DNA from: Scortum barcoo
Lineage: Eukaryota; Chordata; Actinopteri; Centrarchiformes; Terapontidae
Direction: 5' to 3'
NCBI GenBank assembly: GCA_023238725.1
Contig: CM041545.1
Location: 19,373,501 to 19,437,500, forward strand
Length of the DNA stretch: 64,000 nucleotides
The translations under genes and the position numbers were made by a program. Of this stretch, positions 34,824 through 48,161 are shown piece by piece; within the stretch, counting starts at the first letter, position 1, and every line of letters starts with the position of its first letter. Under the pieces are notes generated by a model. That model did no database searches. It was not told the origin of the DNA and worked only from the letters and a program-made list of their open reading frames with translations.

Positions 34824-37484
34824 TGGGGGGGGGTGAACTACAGGACCACTGCAGGGAGGTCGAGGTCTAGCCTCCGGGCTGCCCTCCCCTGAGCGCCCGG
34901 GGCGACCTAAAACCTTTTCTCGGTCGCGGAGGCCGATTTGCAACGGGAAACCGAGCGATAATGGCCGGTAGAAAGGAAATGCTAATGAGGCTGCGAGGGG
35001 GCGAGAGAGAGGAGAGAGAGCAGCTCTGTGCAGGACTTTTACAGAGGAGAGGAGGGGGGGGGCATGAGCAAAATAATATATTTCTCTGCATGTGTGTGTG
35101 TGCAGGCCTGCTGTCTCTCAATGCACATTTTATAATACATTTTCTAATTATTTGGAGCAAAATATCAAGAATATTAAAGGTTTGAAAGTTATTTTCGTGC
35201 TATACTTGATGATCTGTACTTTATTTTACAGTGCATTTCTGCAAATTAGATGTGCACTCACATTATATCCCCTCTCAGTTTCCATTTTTTGCACAGCTGC
35301 ACTGTTTGTGCACTCAGTCCTACAGGGTGCGGACTAATACCTGGACCTGCACGGTTTATACACTGCAAAAGTCCCACTGACTGACTGAGTGGATGGATGG
35401 CTGCTCAACAAGAGACGTGGTGTCGGTGCTGCTGGTCCCATCACACAAAGACACACTCTCATAATAACGACTCTGCAGGTTACAGCACTGATCTCCACAA
35501 ACAGCCATAAAGTAAACACCAGCCAATAAAAATAAAGTACTGGACTATGATTTTACATAATAACACTGGTTTAGTGTTTCTTTTATTTATATATCAGCCT
35601 GACTGGGTGATAATTTTGTCAAATTATTTTTTTTCTATAACGAAAAAACTGCTAAATCAACGTGCAACTCTGCAGAAAATCACTATATATTCACACTGAT
35701 GTGATAGTTACGTGGAGAAAATTTCAGCTGTCACTAATTTGGCCTTTTTGTGCACATTCCCGTGTGACTAAATAAAGTCAATGACACCTGCCTGAAAGAC
35801 TCCCAGATTCACCCTCCATCCCTCCATCGTGCTCTCCCATGTTGCACCCAAAAGGCTCCCATAGCGTCCTCCAGTGCTGCATATGCATGTGAGCAAAAAA
35901 ACAAAAAAAAACGCTGTGGTTAAAGACACACAGCTCCAAGTGAGGTGAAGCTTCCACCCTGCACGTCTCCTAAAAACTCCTAAAAAAAAGAAAAAAATTT
36001 AGTTTTTAGCATTAATGACTCGAAATGTTGATGCTCAGCTCTGTGACAGCACTACAACCTGCTGATTAAAAACGAGCTCTTTATACCAAACACATCCCTG
36101 TTGTGCAGATTTCTGTTGCTGTTGGAAGTAAAACGTGCACAAATCATTGCATGTGTGCAGAAAATGCTTTAAATGAAAATGAAACTAGTGATTGTTGTAA
36201 TGTGGAGGCTGCAGCTTCCAATAATCTGTCAAAAAAATAAATGAAAAGAAACAGCAGCAGAGTCACACAGGAGCAAACAAGATGCTCTGATCCCCTGGAA
36301 TTAAGAAAGGTTAGCCATGTTCAACACACACTTTGATGTGTGTGTGTGTAGGTGTGTGTGTTGTTGTTTTGAATTAAAAGGTGACTTTAACACTGAGAGG
36401 AAAATGAGGATATTTTAAAAAGATATATGAAATAATGAAATATCTTTTAGAGGTCATGCATTTGATTTTTTTTTTTTTGCATTAAATGTTAAAATCTTCA
36501 ATTGTTTTTATTGTTTATGAGAATAATATTCGTTTAAATGTCAAATAATTAATGGTATTTTAAAGGAATTATTATAACTGTTTTAAGCAGTAAAATAAAT
36601 AAAATAAAAGCTAAAAGAATAAAAACGTAAAAGATAAAAATACTCAATGGGCCAAAAAGTGTCCCACGTGATTTGTGAGTGACGCTGTTTGGCTGCAGCC
36701 TTCAGGCCTGCTGTGTCCACTGTGTGTTTCTGTTTTTTACACCTCCACATGCAGACACTGATTTCACCCTAAAAGCACTAAAAGCATTTTTTAAAATGAC
36801 GTTTTAGCTCATGTATCTGCTGTTAAGTGCCTTCCTGCGGGATGGGCTTTTCCTTAATATGCTCTTGATATATTAATATATGATTAGGAGCTGTTTAAGG
36901 AAGCATTTCACAGCCAAATGCAGCTTTTAACGAAATCTTGTTATTTTGATTTAATTCTCCTCCTCATCCTTTTATCATATTTGTCCTTTTTTGCTCCAGG
37001 TTTTAGCCCCTCTCCTCCTCCACATCGTGCATCCTGAGCTGCATGCAGGCCTCAACTCACTCTGTGGCCACTCAACTCTCCGCTTTCTACTATTTGCCAA
37101 ACACAGTCGATACATCGACGCTCCCGAGTCGATATTCGCCATTTAAAACAAACAGCCTTGATTAGATCTTCGACAAAGTGTAAATACCAATCGGACCGAG
37201 CAGCGACGAAAACACCCCGAAAAACACAAAGTGCACGAAGCAGGACTCGGTTTGCTCCACTTTTATTGGCCCAGATTCGCCATTTAACATGCAGGATGTG
37301 CGTTTGGATCTTACCTGAAAACGAGACAGTAACAGAGCAAAAACCAGCACCAAAGGCCTTTTCTTTTCTTTTCTTTTCTTTTCTTTCTAAATAAGCCTTC
37401 TTTGTGGATTTGGAGGCCTGAGATCTCGGTGTGGCTCTTTGCCAAAAAAAAAAAAAAAGAGAGGAGGCAGCGAGTGATGAATGT
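33297..37484. other. urm1 3' UTR and intergenic DNA up to miR-219
   Basis: AT-rich with homopolymer T tracts (34060-34330), a GT repeat at 34791-34822 and a TTTTC pentamer run at about 37352-37387. No protein-like frame is present. Confidence 0.5.
33774..33779 (+). terminator. urm1: candidate polyadenylation signal of urm1
   Basis: AATAAA in acattaaataaatgttc, about 480 nt after the urm1 stop; the first clear hexamer downstream. Confidence 0.45.
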
Positions 37485-37577
37485 GAGTCTGCAGCAACAG
37501 ATGTCCATACACAATTCTTGGGGGTGAATTTGAGTTTACTCAAGAATTGCGTTTGGACAATCAGTCGCTAAAGACTC
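37485..37577 (-). ncRNA. mir219: pre-miR-219 hairpin (mir-219-2 type)
   Basis: Read on the - strand, 37563-37543 is the full 21-nt miR-219-5p (seed GATTGTC, ending CGCAATTCT). The partner arm at 37518-37497 (AGAATTGTG...GGACATCTGT) is the miR-219-3p form. The arms pair through AATTG/CAATT and GTCC/GGAC. The loop is about 24 nt, and the lower stem extends through GCGAC/GTTGC and a perfect GAGTCT/AGACTC at 37572-37577 and 37485-37490. miR-219 is a nervous-system microRNA known for promoting oligodendrocyte differentiation. The human MIR219A2 gene sits between URM1 and CERCAM on the opposite strand to both, exactly as here. Confidence 0.96.
37485..37577 (+). ncRNA. antisense hairpin of miR-219 locus (miR-219b / miR-2964-like)
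   Basis: The + strand of the same locus also folds, with arms at 37499-37520 (AGATGTCC...CAATTCTTG) and 37543-37565 (AGAATTGCGTTTGG...TCAGT). These correspond to the 5p and 3p arms of the mammalian antisense microRNA first named miR-2964 and later miR-219b. The 3p arm is identical to the known one because it is the complement of miR-219-5p. Whether the + strand is transcribed and processed in fish cannot be seen from sequence. Confidence 0.5.
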
Positions 37578-37900
37578 TGCATTTAAAAAAAACAGCCTGT
37601 GCAAAGATTCAGAGGAGACATTTGATGAGTTTAAATGACAAAGTGTGCAGGGACTCATTGTGCAGGCCTGTGAGCTGCACCTGCTCCGGCTGCCTTCGTG
37701 CACTTTGACAGCACTGGCTGCTGTCTGACACTGAAAACTGTTTCCCTTTCTCTCCCTCTTCTCCTTTTTTTTCTTCTTCTTCTTCTTCTTACCCCTACAA
37801 GACAGGGAGTTGCAGTACAGTGCATTATTTTTGACATCCTCACTGCTCAGCATTGCCTCAGATTCTCCTCACAGAGCATTTCCAACACTGAGCTAAACCT

Positions 37901-37903
<3 letters not shown>

Positions 37904-37965
<62 letters not shown>
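37904..37965. repeat. AT microsatellite
   Basis: About 31 perfect AT units, self-complementary and able to extrude a cruciform, about 330 nt upstream of the miR-219 hairpin in its own direction of transcription. Confidence 0.95.
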
Positions 37966-37966
<1 letters not shown>

Positions 37967-38204
37967 CAATTATAAATATCCAAACATCACCTGTAGTGCA
38001 ACTTTCCATCCCAAATGTTTGAGCACCTTTTAAATGTCACTTTAGAGGGAAGGTCCATCCTCATCAGCAGCTGTTTGGTGATGCTAAAGAGGCATTGTTG
38101 CAGCCACAATCACTTTGTGACTTTTTTTTTCTTTCTTCTTCCGCTGCAGATTAAAGCATCCTACCCCCCTCCCTCTCACACACACACACTTTCTCTTTTT
38201 GGCT

Positions 38205-38236
38205 CCACGCCTCTACACTGGTTGCTAGTTGGATAA
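38205..38236 (+). mobile_element. tiny LINE-like remnant
   Basis: cctctacactggttgctagt encodes LHWLLV, resembling the LHWLPV motif near the end of fish LINE reverse transcriptases. Too short for a firm call. Confidence 0.3.
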
Positions 38237-38899
38237 AGTTAAACCCTAAGTCCGTCCACATCTCTGGGCCCCCTTAAGATGGCTGCATGGCCGTTGCATC
38301 TTTAAGTAAAATGTCATCTCCTTTGGGTGCACCACACACAACAGTCTCGCTTCTTTTTTTTTTAAAGTGTCTCAAAAAGATATTTTTTAAAAAGAGGTGG
38401 AAAAGATAAATCAGACACATCTGCTGGACTTTGTTTCGTTTTAAAGTCCGAGGTGAGAGAAGAAGAAGAAGAAGAAGAAAAAACGCCATTTCTGCACCTG
38501 TGTGTACTGTCATCGATTTAAGGAAAGACTGTTCAGTTCTGGTGCCTCGAGATGTACAATAGCTTTCCACGGATGTTAAATAACAATAAAAAAATAATAA
38601 AAATCCTCCTGTTTGAAGAAAAAAAACAGTTGGAGTTCTTTCCTCTATAGCTGCTGATGAAACCCATATTTTCTTTTTTTAAAATAAAAATATAGGAAAC
38701 CCCTTTAGTTCCCGCTGGTGCGTCCTTGGTTCAGTCCCCACCGCGACGTGCGTTCTTGTCGGATCTCTGCTCCGTTTAAAAGCCCCCCAGCGAGCATGGA
38801 TGGATGAAAAAAAAGAAGAAGAAGAAGAGGAGCAGAGGAGAGGAGACTCCGGACACGCTCCCTTCCCTCCATCCTTCCTCCTCGGGTCTTTCGGACTGA

Positions 38900-39010
38900 C
38901 TGACTGGCTGCCTGCTCGGACGCCTCTCTGCCTTTTTCTGCGCGCTCCTCCAACAATGAGCCGCTGCGGCCGCGACGCGAGGCGCAGAGGAGAGGAGTGG
39001 AGAAGGTCCT
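38900..39010 (-). promoter_or_regulatory. CpG-rich patch, candidate pri-miR-219 promoter
   Basis: A local CpG cluster (around ccgctgcggccgcgacgcga at 38961-38980) stands out in an AT-rich interval. It lies about 1.4 kb upstream of the hairpin in the - strand direction. Promoter function is an inference from position and composition. Confidence 0.3.
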
Positions 39011-39100
39011 CGCTTGGTACTGAATTTGAATAACACCACGGGGTGATAAATGTCCATTGTACTGCTTAAGTAATGAATCTCCGCTGTCCTCTGTGACACA

Positions 39101-39150
39101 CACATACACACACACACACACATGCACGCACACACACACACACACACACG
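39101..39150 (+). repeat. CA microsatellite
   Basis: CA run with two interruptions. It gives rise to spurious open frames on both strands. Confidence 0.85.
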
Positions 39151-40191
39151 CCAGCAGCTGCGATGAGGGACCAGCAGCCCCTCTTAAAGACACAACAGCC
39201 CTATTTTCTCCCCAAAAAGAGATTACAATCCCGACACTGTTTACTCTCTGACCGCACTGCATGACGTTCAGTGTTTGTCTTGTGCCCCCCCCCCCACCCC
39301 GCTCACCCAACACCACCATCACCATCACCACCACCCCACCATCCCCTTCTCTCTCCTCCTGTGTGAGCAAACTATAGTGCAACGCCGTAACCAGGCACTC
39401 GGACATAAAGCGGTGCCTTCAGCGCCATGTGCAGCCATTCTGCTGCAGAGAGGGCAGCCCACTGTAGGCCTGTGTGACCACTGTTTGTCCGGGGGGGGGG
39501 GGCAGAAAATGAGCGGATTATATGATGCTCATGTGACAGCCGATTGATGGCACAGAGGCTGCGTTGTCTCAGAAATTAGATGATGACAGATCTTTACTTA
39601 GGGAGCACATTTGGTAGAAAAAAACGCAGTAAAAAGGATAAGAATAGTGCAAAACTGCAGTTATTTTTTTTGTACAGATTAGGTAATGCATCTCACGTGT
39701 TATAATACAATATAAACCTCCATTATGTTCCACTTTTAATCGTTTTATAAAGCCAAGACTCCATCTTTACGCCCTTTAAGCGCACCTGTTTAAATCATGG
39801 AGACCAATGAGATCAGTTTGTGTATTTCTTTTTTTACATGCATTTAAAACAAAGAACAAAATAAAATAGTTTAATGAAGTGTTTTCCCCTCTTGTGCACA
39901 CTTAAATTCATTTTAGGCACACAAAACATCCTGTCAAGAGAGTTTTTTGTGTTCATGCGTAAAACGATTTTTTTTTTGTTAAAGTCCCAATATGTGAGTT
40001 AAATTCTGTTAAAAATTCAATTCAGATGAGCGGATTTAAAACTCTCTTTCTGTCTTTATTTCTCTGTGTGTGTGTGTGTGTGTGTGTGTGTAGAAACTGA
40101 AATCTGAATCAGATCCATTCTCATGTCTTGCATATCAGCACTTTTGAATGCTGCGTTTGCGCTGCAGCGTTTTGATGCTTACAAACGCCAC

Positions 40192-40193
<2 letters not shown>

Positions 40194-40231
<38 letters not shown>

Positions 40232-40489
40232 ATAAATCATCCTGTCTGATCCCGCCCCGGGCGCAGGGGGGTCCTCCTCTTTAAAGCTCAATCCGTTTTT
40301 TCCCCTTTTCATCCCTCTGAAGAAGCCGAGTTAACCTCTGCTGATCCACAGGGCCAGAGCCCCTCTCAGCCCCGGCCCGCCTCTCATTCATTCAGCCAGT
40401 CACTCATTCATTGCTCTTTTTTTTTTTGGAGTGGTGAAAAGCAAACCCCTCCATCTCCACTCCTCTCTCTCTCTCTCTCTCTCTCTCTT
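40194..40489 (+). repeat. two CT microsatellites flanking a GC-box-like patch
   Basis: CT runs at 40194-40231 and 40460-40489. Between them ctgatcccgccccgggcgca at about 40247-40266 contains a GC-box-like CCCGCCCC. A GT run lies just before at 40069-40092. Confidence 0.75.
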
Positions 40490-43400
40490 GCCTTTTCATG
40501 CCTTGACTCTTCCAGAGGCGGGAAACCCGGTAAGAAGTCAAGAGGGTCTCCACTTTCACTCCCACCTTAACATCCCTTATGTTATTCAGGGCTTACGGAT
40601 CTGGAGATTTTTATACTGCAAACAAATGTGCAAAGATCCTTTTTTACTTTGTGGTCACATTGTACTTATACTGTTACGATCACATCTTCAACACATGTTC
40701 GTTCTTTTGAGATAAAAATGTCATCTATGTGTGGAAAAAACTGACTCACAGCTCAACAAGTGATACACAGGATGTGTCGGATCAATTACAACACTGCTAA
40801 CTTTTTTATTTTGTGCATTAGAAACATCTTTAAATCTGCAAATCAGTTTTCAGAGGCCAAAATGTTCAAATGTTTAGACCAATTTAAGGTCAAGATGTGA
40901 AAAAAGTTCAAAATGTTGTTTCTTTCTTCCTCTTAATTTGTGTGTATTTGTTAAGTTAGTAAGAAAACAGTCCAACTTTGCATTTAAAAAAAATCTAATC
41001 AAAGCTATTAAAGGCTAAATAGCAAGACACAAAAAAATGAAACACTATTAACTATCTTCAGTTGTTGAAATAAGGCCTTTTAGCTGAGTAGCTTTCATGT
41101 CGGCTGTTCGTCTTGGTGGTGTATAGTCGGGGTGTGTGTGTGTACACACAGAAACAGTAGGGGACTGCTGCACTCTACGCAGGGGCCACTGTGCTTCCCT
41201 CCATTCACAAATCAATGTTTAACCCGCTGGCTAAAAGGCTTGGCAGGGGAGAGGGAGGCCCAGTCGGCGGGGTGGGCTATGAAACCATCCTGTCGAGAGA
41301 TGGAGAGGAGAGGAAGGACAAAGGGAACAGGGGAATCCTTAAAATAAACCTCCTCTGGTGAAGGCATCTCCTCCCCACTGCTAGGGCACGGCTATGGAGG
41401 ATGGAGAGCAGAGCATGGAGGTTAGAGAAAGAGAGAGAGAGGCAACGCTGTGGCAGGCAATGTCAGTGAAATTTATAGTGGGAAGCGATGTTTAGGCAAG
41501 GAGTCAAACGGACAAAGAGGAAAACAGGGAGGAAGGTTTCTGAACAGGCTCAGTGGACAAACACAAGTCCTCTGTGTACCTACCTGCTGGGGCACTGCTG
41601 TCTTTCTTTAAAAAAACACTGATTTCACCTAGCAACCAGGATAAAAAGTGGAATTTCTTCGTCTGCAGTTTGCAATATTTAGCAGACGAAATGTAACTGA
41701 TGGGCAGGAAATATGACGCATGACCAGAGGCACTAAAGGAGACACACAGCCAACGCAGGAAGCCAATTACAGACCAGACACAGAAGTCTTAAAGCCACGA
41801 CACACAAGAGTGATAGTTTTAGCTTTCATTTTAAATTAATTCTGTTTCCCACGATCTCACGTGATCATGCAGTTTTGCTTTTTGCACATTCATTAACTTC
41901 TTGCATGTAGCTGCTGCCTGCTGGGTGACACATTTTACCACTTTGACAACGCTCTGGATTACCGATGTGGCCTTGTGATTGTGTTTATCCAATGAAAACA
42001 CACTGCAGAGATTTTTTAAAAAGTGGGTGTGTTTGGTGTGAGGGAAGTTGACTCGCTGTACTTTGTGACACTGAATGTAAAACAGATCTGGAGGAATCAC
42101 AGAGTGGCATAATGGCTGAGATTAAAAGATTAAAAAGAAAATTCTCATATAAATGCACAACTGAGGGTGTCCTGCTACTCTCTTCGCCGAGAGCAACACA
42201 CACTCCTGCTTCTCCTCTGCCACCACTACAACCACTCACACACACACACACTCCCACCACCCCCCCTCAAGCATGCTGCTGCCTAAACATCCCCTGAATT
42301 CTTTGACAGTGGCTGCGCTGTTGCTTGGCAACGAGGCGACGGACAGCGTCATCCAGGGAGTAACAGAGAGGATGAGAGGCAGAGAAGTCTACACTAATCT
42401 CACCATTACTTTGTAGAGATCATGCGGCTCAAGGGCGTTCACAAATATCCCGTCATTTGTTATTGTGCGCCAGCGTTTTGAGACGCTGAAAGATAGGAAA
42501 GTAAACACAGCTTTGAGTAAAGGTTTGACATTTCTGGGAGTTTTTAAAAGTTGAAATACCTAAATAATGCATCTGCAACCGAAATCTCTAAACTGACTAA
42601 AGTGCAGCAACAGAAAAGTGGAAGATGAGCCTTGAAGAACATCTGAATATCTCATAATTGATATTTTTTCCTGTTTAAAACCTCTATTTCTCTTTACACC
42701 AGGCTCATTGTCATCATAACTGCCATCTTCTACTGTAAAATCAATTGGCTGTGCAGGCATTTCATTCAACAGCATTAAAATCCAATACAGTTTAAAAAAA
42801 TCAAATCAAAGATCAGAAATCATAAACGTTTCTTTGATGATTTGTTTCATATTCATGAGAGCGGATAATGCAATCACACCTGTATCACTGACCCCATAAT
42901 CTCATTATTTCAGGCGTTGCCAGAGCACTGTGCCTCTTTGTGCTGACTAAGTGGTGTTGTGTAAAGACCGGACTGGACGTGCACAAGTCATTTTTTTACT
43001 GAAGCAATTCTGTTTAAGTGCTCGAGTCAAACAGCAGTATTGGCCACCTGGGGTAAAAAATAACACACAGCCCACCGGCCTGGCAGTCAATTTATCTATA
43101 CTGCTGCAGCCCCTCTTCACACTGTCCACTGTGACCAGAAACATGACGTCTGTAGGGTTGAGTATTGTGTGATTTAACCGTGGTGAGATCATCACAAAAT
43201 GCACACAAACACACTGACTTGTTGCTTGTTCAAGATGTGCAAACACAGTGTAAAGAGGCAGCTCTTGTTGGATTAGCTATATGTGTTACTGAGCTGAAAG
43301 AGGAAATAATTAAAGGATAATAGAGTCAGTTATGAGTCATTTATCAACATTTTTTATTCTGGTTCCAGCTTCTCAAACATGCTGCTTTTCACTGTTTCAC

Positions 43401-46400
43401 ATCACTGCAAATGGAAAACCGCTTGTTTTTTGGATTAACTAGTAATTAAAAAATTATAGTAATCAAAATCATCATGAGCTGCATCCTTTTTTTGGAGTCA
43501 CTTTAAATTCTTACACTCTGTGCCAAGACAAAAATCACTGCCACGGTGGCTCAATTGGAGATGAGTTTGTATAAAAACGCACGACTCCTTAAATTGTGAA
43601 AACGTTACACCCCTGAGATACACGAGGCGACGTGGGAGGAGGGGAGTAGGTGGAGGGAGGCCGCTGTAGCTGCTGAGTAAGAGGGTATGTGCCACGGCTG
43701 AGGCCCTGAGTGACAGGTATTGACCCGCCCAGCCAAAAGATGTCTCTGTGGGAACGCTATTGATTATCGCCACAGCAATAAAGGTCCCGGAAGCCTGTGA
43801 GAATGTCACGACTCTCTGCTGCCTACCAGGCCCAGGTCCCAACACGCACCGGCACAAAGACAGAAAACACTTTCACTCTGACACATCCTAACCTACAGCC
43901 ACTCCAGCTCTCACGCTAAGTGTTCAGGCCGGGGCGAGGGGAAGATGAAAGAGAGAGACTGTGAGTGTGTGTGCACATGCATGAGTGGACAGTTTGAGTT
44001 TATTCTGCTTGATTTTGAGATATTTGTCTCTTCCAGTGCAGTGAAATAAAAATCAACAACTTTTCCTCTTACAGAATCGTTAAGAATAATCAGAGAGCAC
44101 GTTAACAGTTTTAATTTCTCTATCATGTTGCTGCAAGGATGGCAGATTTTCAAGTATATATGGAGAGTTATCTGTGAAAAGTGTAGAACAATACTCCATT
44201 CACCTTCATTTTATCAAAAATATCTCAGAAATCTCAATCTATTTCAAAACCTGCACTAATAAAACAAGAACTATCTGTGAGACAGCACCAGACTTAAGTG
44301 AGGAAATATGGCTTTCTTTGTGAGCCGACCATCAGTATACAGGCCTCAATAAGTGCAGTTTATCCACATTTTCTTTTTTGTTCAGTCGCCCTCCTGCAAT
44401 CTGGTCAAAACAATGACGATTTTCTTTTTCTCTCTTCTTAACCCCCCCTCCTCCTCCGTTCCTGTTTTCACACACCCCCGCACACAAACAAACGCCATCT
44501 CCACCCTTGACCTCGCAGTGAAAAGTTAGCGCACCCGAGGTTGAACTCTCCCAGGTCCGCCACGGCCGCAAACGCTGGGAAAGTGGCCCTGACATACGCG
44601 GGTGTGCACGTGCGAGTGTGTGTGTGTTTGTTATTGCGCGAGTGTGGCGACACTCGGGGTGTCATGAATAGGAGAGATTTGACCCTCAACCCCCTGACCT
44701 GTCCACACAAACGGGCCCTTTAACCCGGCTCCCCCTATTGTCAGCCGAGACTGCCTTCGTTTATTCAGAGAGCCCACCAAAAGAGTCAAAATTCATTATA
44801 TAGCACTTTGCTTATTATTTTCCACCCACATTTATGCCTCTGTGCCTCTCCACATTTCTTCTTTCCCCACCATTCTTCCCATCGCCCTCCCTTCACTCCC
44901 TCCTTTTGCTTTTGCTTTTTGTTTTTTAACAGCCTCTTGTCGGGTCGACGTCAACTTCTGATCTTAAATTTTCACTTGAATACTGAGAAGATTGATCATT
45001 AGCAAGAAAATACTTGCATCTTTAAATTCAAATTTTCAAATAAATTTACTACACCAATGCCTCATCTTAAGTGCTACCACATCTTTGGGGAAAAAAATAA
45101 TTGTTTTTTTTATTTGAAATGAGTATGTGCATTTTTACAAAGCTGCAATATTTCTTTTTTATTCCTAGAAACATTTTTTTTCTGACCTCAGGAAGATTTC
45201 CTTGAACTGTGTGCATGCGCAGTGTGAGTGTGAACTGCTGAACATGATAGAACATGACAGATTTGACCTTGTTTCTATATGTAAAAATAATATATAATTT
45301 TATTTTATGACCATATTTTCAGTTTAGTGATGCATTGTCTGATCTATCCAGATAGTCCGTCATTTATTATATTGAAAGATGCTGCACATTATAAAGTCAT
45401 TTTCCACAGAGTTCTCTACAAACTAGCTGGATAAAACCCACGACCGTCTGGGACCTCGTGTTTCTTTATTTCTTTTGAAAACAGTCCTGACAACAGCTGT
45501 CAAAGGAGTTGCTCAAACCGGGCCCCGGGGACCTCCGAGGGGTCACTGAGGAGGTTCAAGGTGGTCCCTTGCCCGATCACTTGTGCTTATCCACCACATT
45601 GAGGAACACAATGGGAAGTGGGGACTGGAGATGCCAGTATATACCAGTTATGACCTCATTAGGAGGAGACTAACAAATACGAGAAATGTGTTGACCCTTG
45701 GACTGACAAATATCAGTGGTTTTATTTATTTATCTGTTTATTTAGGTAAGTAATGTCCCTTTTCCATCCATTTCTGGCTGGCGTATTCGTTTTCTTTCTC
45801 ACTGTTGGCCTTGTTCCATCAGCAAGTGACTCATTATAACAAACCTTTGCTTTAATCCTCTGGCCTCGTCCATTCACAACTTTAAAACTCACCCCCTCTC
45901 CTGAACTCTCACCCCAGTGAACCAGTCTGCTCCCACATCCTCTGCCCAGGTACGGACTGTCTCATGCCCACATACTCCCACCCAATACCTTAAAAAAAGC
46001 ATCTTTGACCCTTTTATATACTGAGGAACTCATTTCCACACCTTCCCTTCTCAACAGACCACTCAAGGCTATAGTGCTGTAATAAATAAAGCCAGAGTGC
46101 GAATGGAAAATGACAAATTACAAGTTGTATTTCAATTTTTAAAGGGCCCTCTTGGCTAAATACAAGAAACTTTCCAGTGTTTCCAGGATAAAAAAAACTG
46201 CCCTGAGTCCACTGATTTAGTGAGACGTCTTCCTTATTTAAATGTGGAGAACTTCAGTGAATATTTGGTCGAACATCAGTCTGATCACTGTCGTCAGTGT
46301 GGTATGAATTCAGCAAAACTCATTCAATCATGCACGTTATTGAATAATCTCAGATCCTGTTACAAATGGTCTTTTCTTAGTACTTGTACAGTTTACAGCT

Positions 46401-48050
46401 CTCAGCTTTTCAAACTTTTTCTCAATAAAACTGAGAGTGTGAAGTTAACAAATAGCTCCTCCTAGCAGCAGGTGCAAAAACAATCTTCACTGTGGCTTTT
46501 CACACATTTGCAGCAACTGTGATTGACTCAAATCTTTCAAAGCAGCAATACCACCATATTGTTCTGATTCTGTACATAAAGTGCAGAAGTACCATCAGGA
46601 AAATGTACTGAAAGCATAAAATGTGGCTATTATGCAGAAAGGTTCATACCAAAGTGTTATATTATTAAAATTGCTTTATACTGCATGTATTTTTTGTGTG
46701 CTTTCATCTACAGTGATCACATTTTGTATGTAGAATAGTACATTGAAAATATAGAAATAACTACAATTTTATGATCAATGATGTGGACTAAAAAGTACAG
46801 TACATCGCTCTAAATGTAGACGAGTAGAGGTTTAAAGTAGCATTATAACACTCACATAAAATACAGCTGGACTTGCTTGAGGTTCTTGAAGATGTTTCGC
46901 TTCTCATCCAACATGCTTCTTCAGATCTGAAAGAGACTTCTTCTAATTCTTAGAAAGTATAAAGTAGAGTACTTGAGAAATATAATACACCCAGCTCTGC
47001 AAGACTACTGTGTGTAGACTACTGTACTTAAGTATAATTTTATGTTCTTTACTTGAGTATTTGCATTTTTGCAGCTTTATAACCACAATTCAGAGACAAA
47101 TATCGCCCTTTTTACTCCCAGACATTTACTTGATGATGATAATACATGATTATTTATTAGTTGATTATATTATCCTTTATTAAAGTTGAAATAAAGTAAG
47201 ATTTTATTGAAAAAATGGGGGTGAAACATAACATTATAACAACCATTTTTCCTAAATGCACCATAATGATCACTTTTGATTTTAAGCATATTTTGATTCA
47301 TATTTTCTTCACTCACTTCAGTAACATTTTTGAATGCAGGACTTTTACTTGTATTGTACATCTTCGCGGTATTGATACTTTCACTTCAGTAAAAGATCTG
47401 AGCACTTCACCTTCCCTACACCTTCTGCTTTCATCCCTCCATTGAAGAAAAGCAGCAGATCAGAGGCCTCAGACAGACAGACAGACCTCTCTTGGATCAA
47501 AACCTCCCTCTGCTGGTCAATCTGTGACACTGCTGCCAGAATAAACAACCCAGCATGTCCTGATGGGAAATCTCATGTTTCTGCAGCACTTTTAAACCAC
47601 AGCTTCACCCAGCATGCCTCTTTAAAAATGACATTTCATATCCTCCATGCTGTGTGTGAGTCTACATATGCGTCATGTATCTGTAAACTACAGTCATATC
47701 ACCATTAGGATTGTTACTATAAACGCATTTCTTCACATTTCACACCTTAAATGTGCAGAAAGTGGAGATATAAAGATAAACTGATCTGTTTAAAGTGTTC
47801 TGTCCTGACTTCACGTTGAACACCAAACTCATATCTTCCCCATTATGTCATCATTATGTCTGCAGAGTCCAAATCACGCCTTCATTTCTGGATTCATACT
47901 TTTGTGCCACAGCAGCGGGCGGAAGCTGTAATCCAACACTCCCTCTCTCTCTTTCTCTCTTTCTCTCGTGACTTAGTTTTATTCTTGGAGGAAAAGGCAG
48001 GCAAGCTTGTACGATAAGTAAAGAGAGGCAGGAGGAGGAGGAGGAGGGGG
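40490..48050. other. intergenic DNA upstream of cercam
   Basis: No gene supported in about 7.5 kb. It is mostly unique-looking AT-rich sequence with a small dispersed-repeat fragment at 46862-46945. Long-range enhancers for miR-219 or cercam could lie here but nothing specific is visible. Confidence 0.45.
46862..46945. repeat. fragment of a dispersed fish repeat
   Basis: The words gagg.ttcttgaagatgtttc, gcttctcatccaac and ttcttcagatctgaaagag match a phrase common in teleost repeats (cttgaagacgtttcgcctct...catccaagaggcttcttcag). The family is not resolved. Confidence 0.4.
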
Positions 48051-48161
48051 TGGTTGAACATTTGGGAAAGCCCTCTTTTTCTTGGACTGCTGACGCGTCC
48101 AGCGGCTACGTGCCGTGCCCGAGAGCGCACAGGAGCCGTACTGCGCACCGCTCCCCGCGCC
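48051..48161 (+). promoter_or_regulatory. cercam: cercam 5' UTR and CpG-rich promoter-proximal region
   Basis: CpG-dense sequence (gacgcgtccagcggctacgt and ctgcgcaccgctccccgcgc) runs up to the ATG. The CpG cluster continues into exon 1. There is no TATA box at a convincing distance. An upstream GGAGGA run lies at 48030-48049. Confidence 0.5.

Noticed and set aside
38705..39406. 233-codon open frame on the - strand
   Set aside because: It runs through CA/GT repeats and poly-Gly/Val low complexity, has no splice or protein-family signal, and the region is non-coding between urm1 and cercam in other vertebrates.
46220..46465. 81-codon open frame with several Cys and His residues
   Set aside because: No recognisable motif spacing, flanking splice signals or repeat family; probably a chance frame.
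48054..48161. In-frame extension upstream of the cercam ATG
   Set aside because: The extension contains no ATG; 48162 is the first in-frame one and starts the signal peptide.
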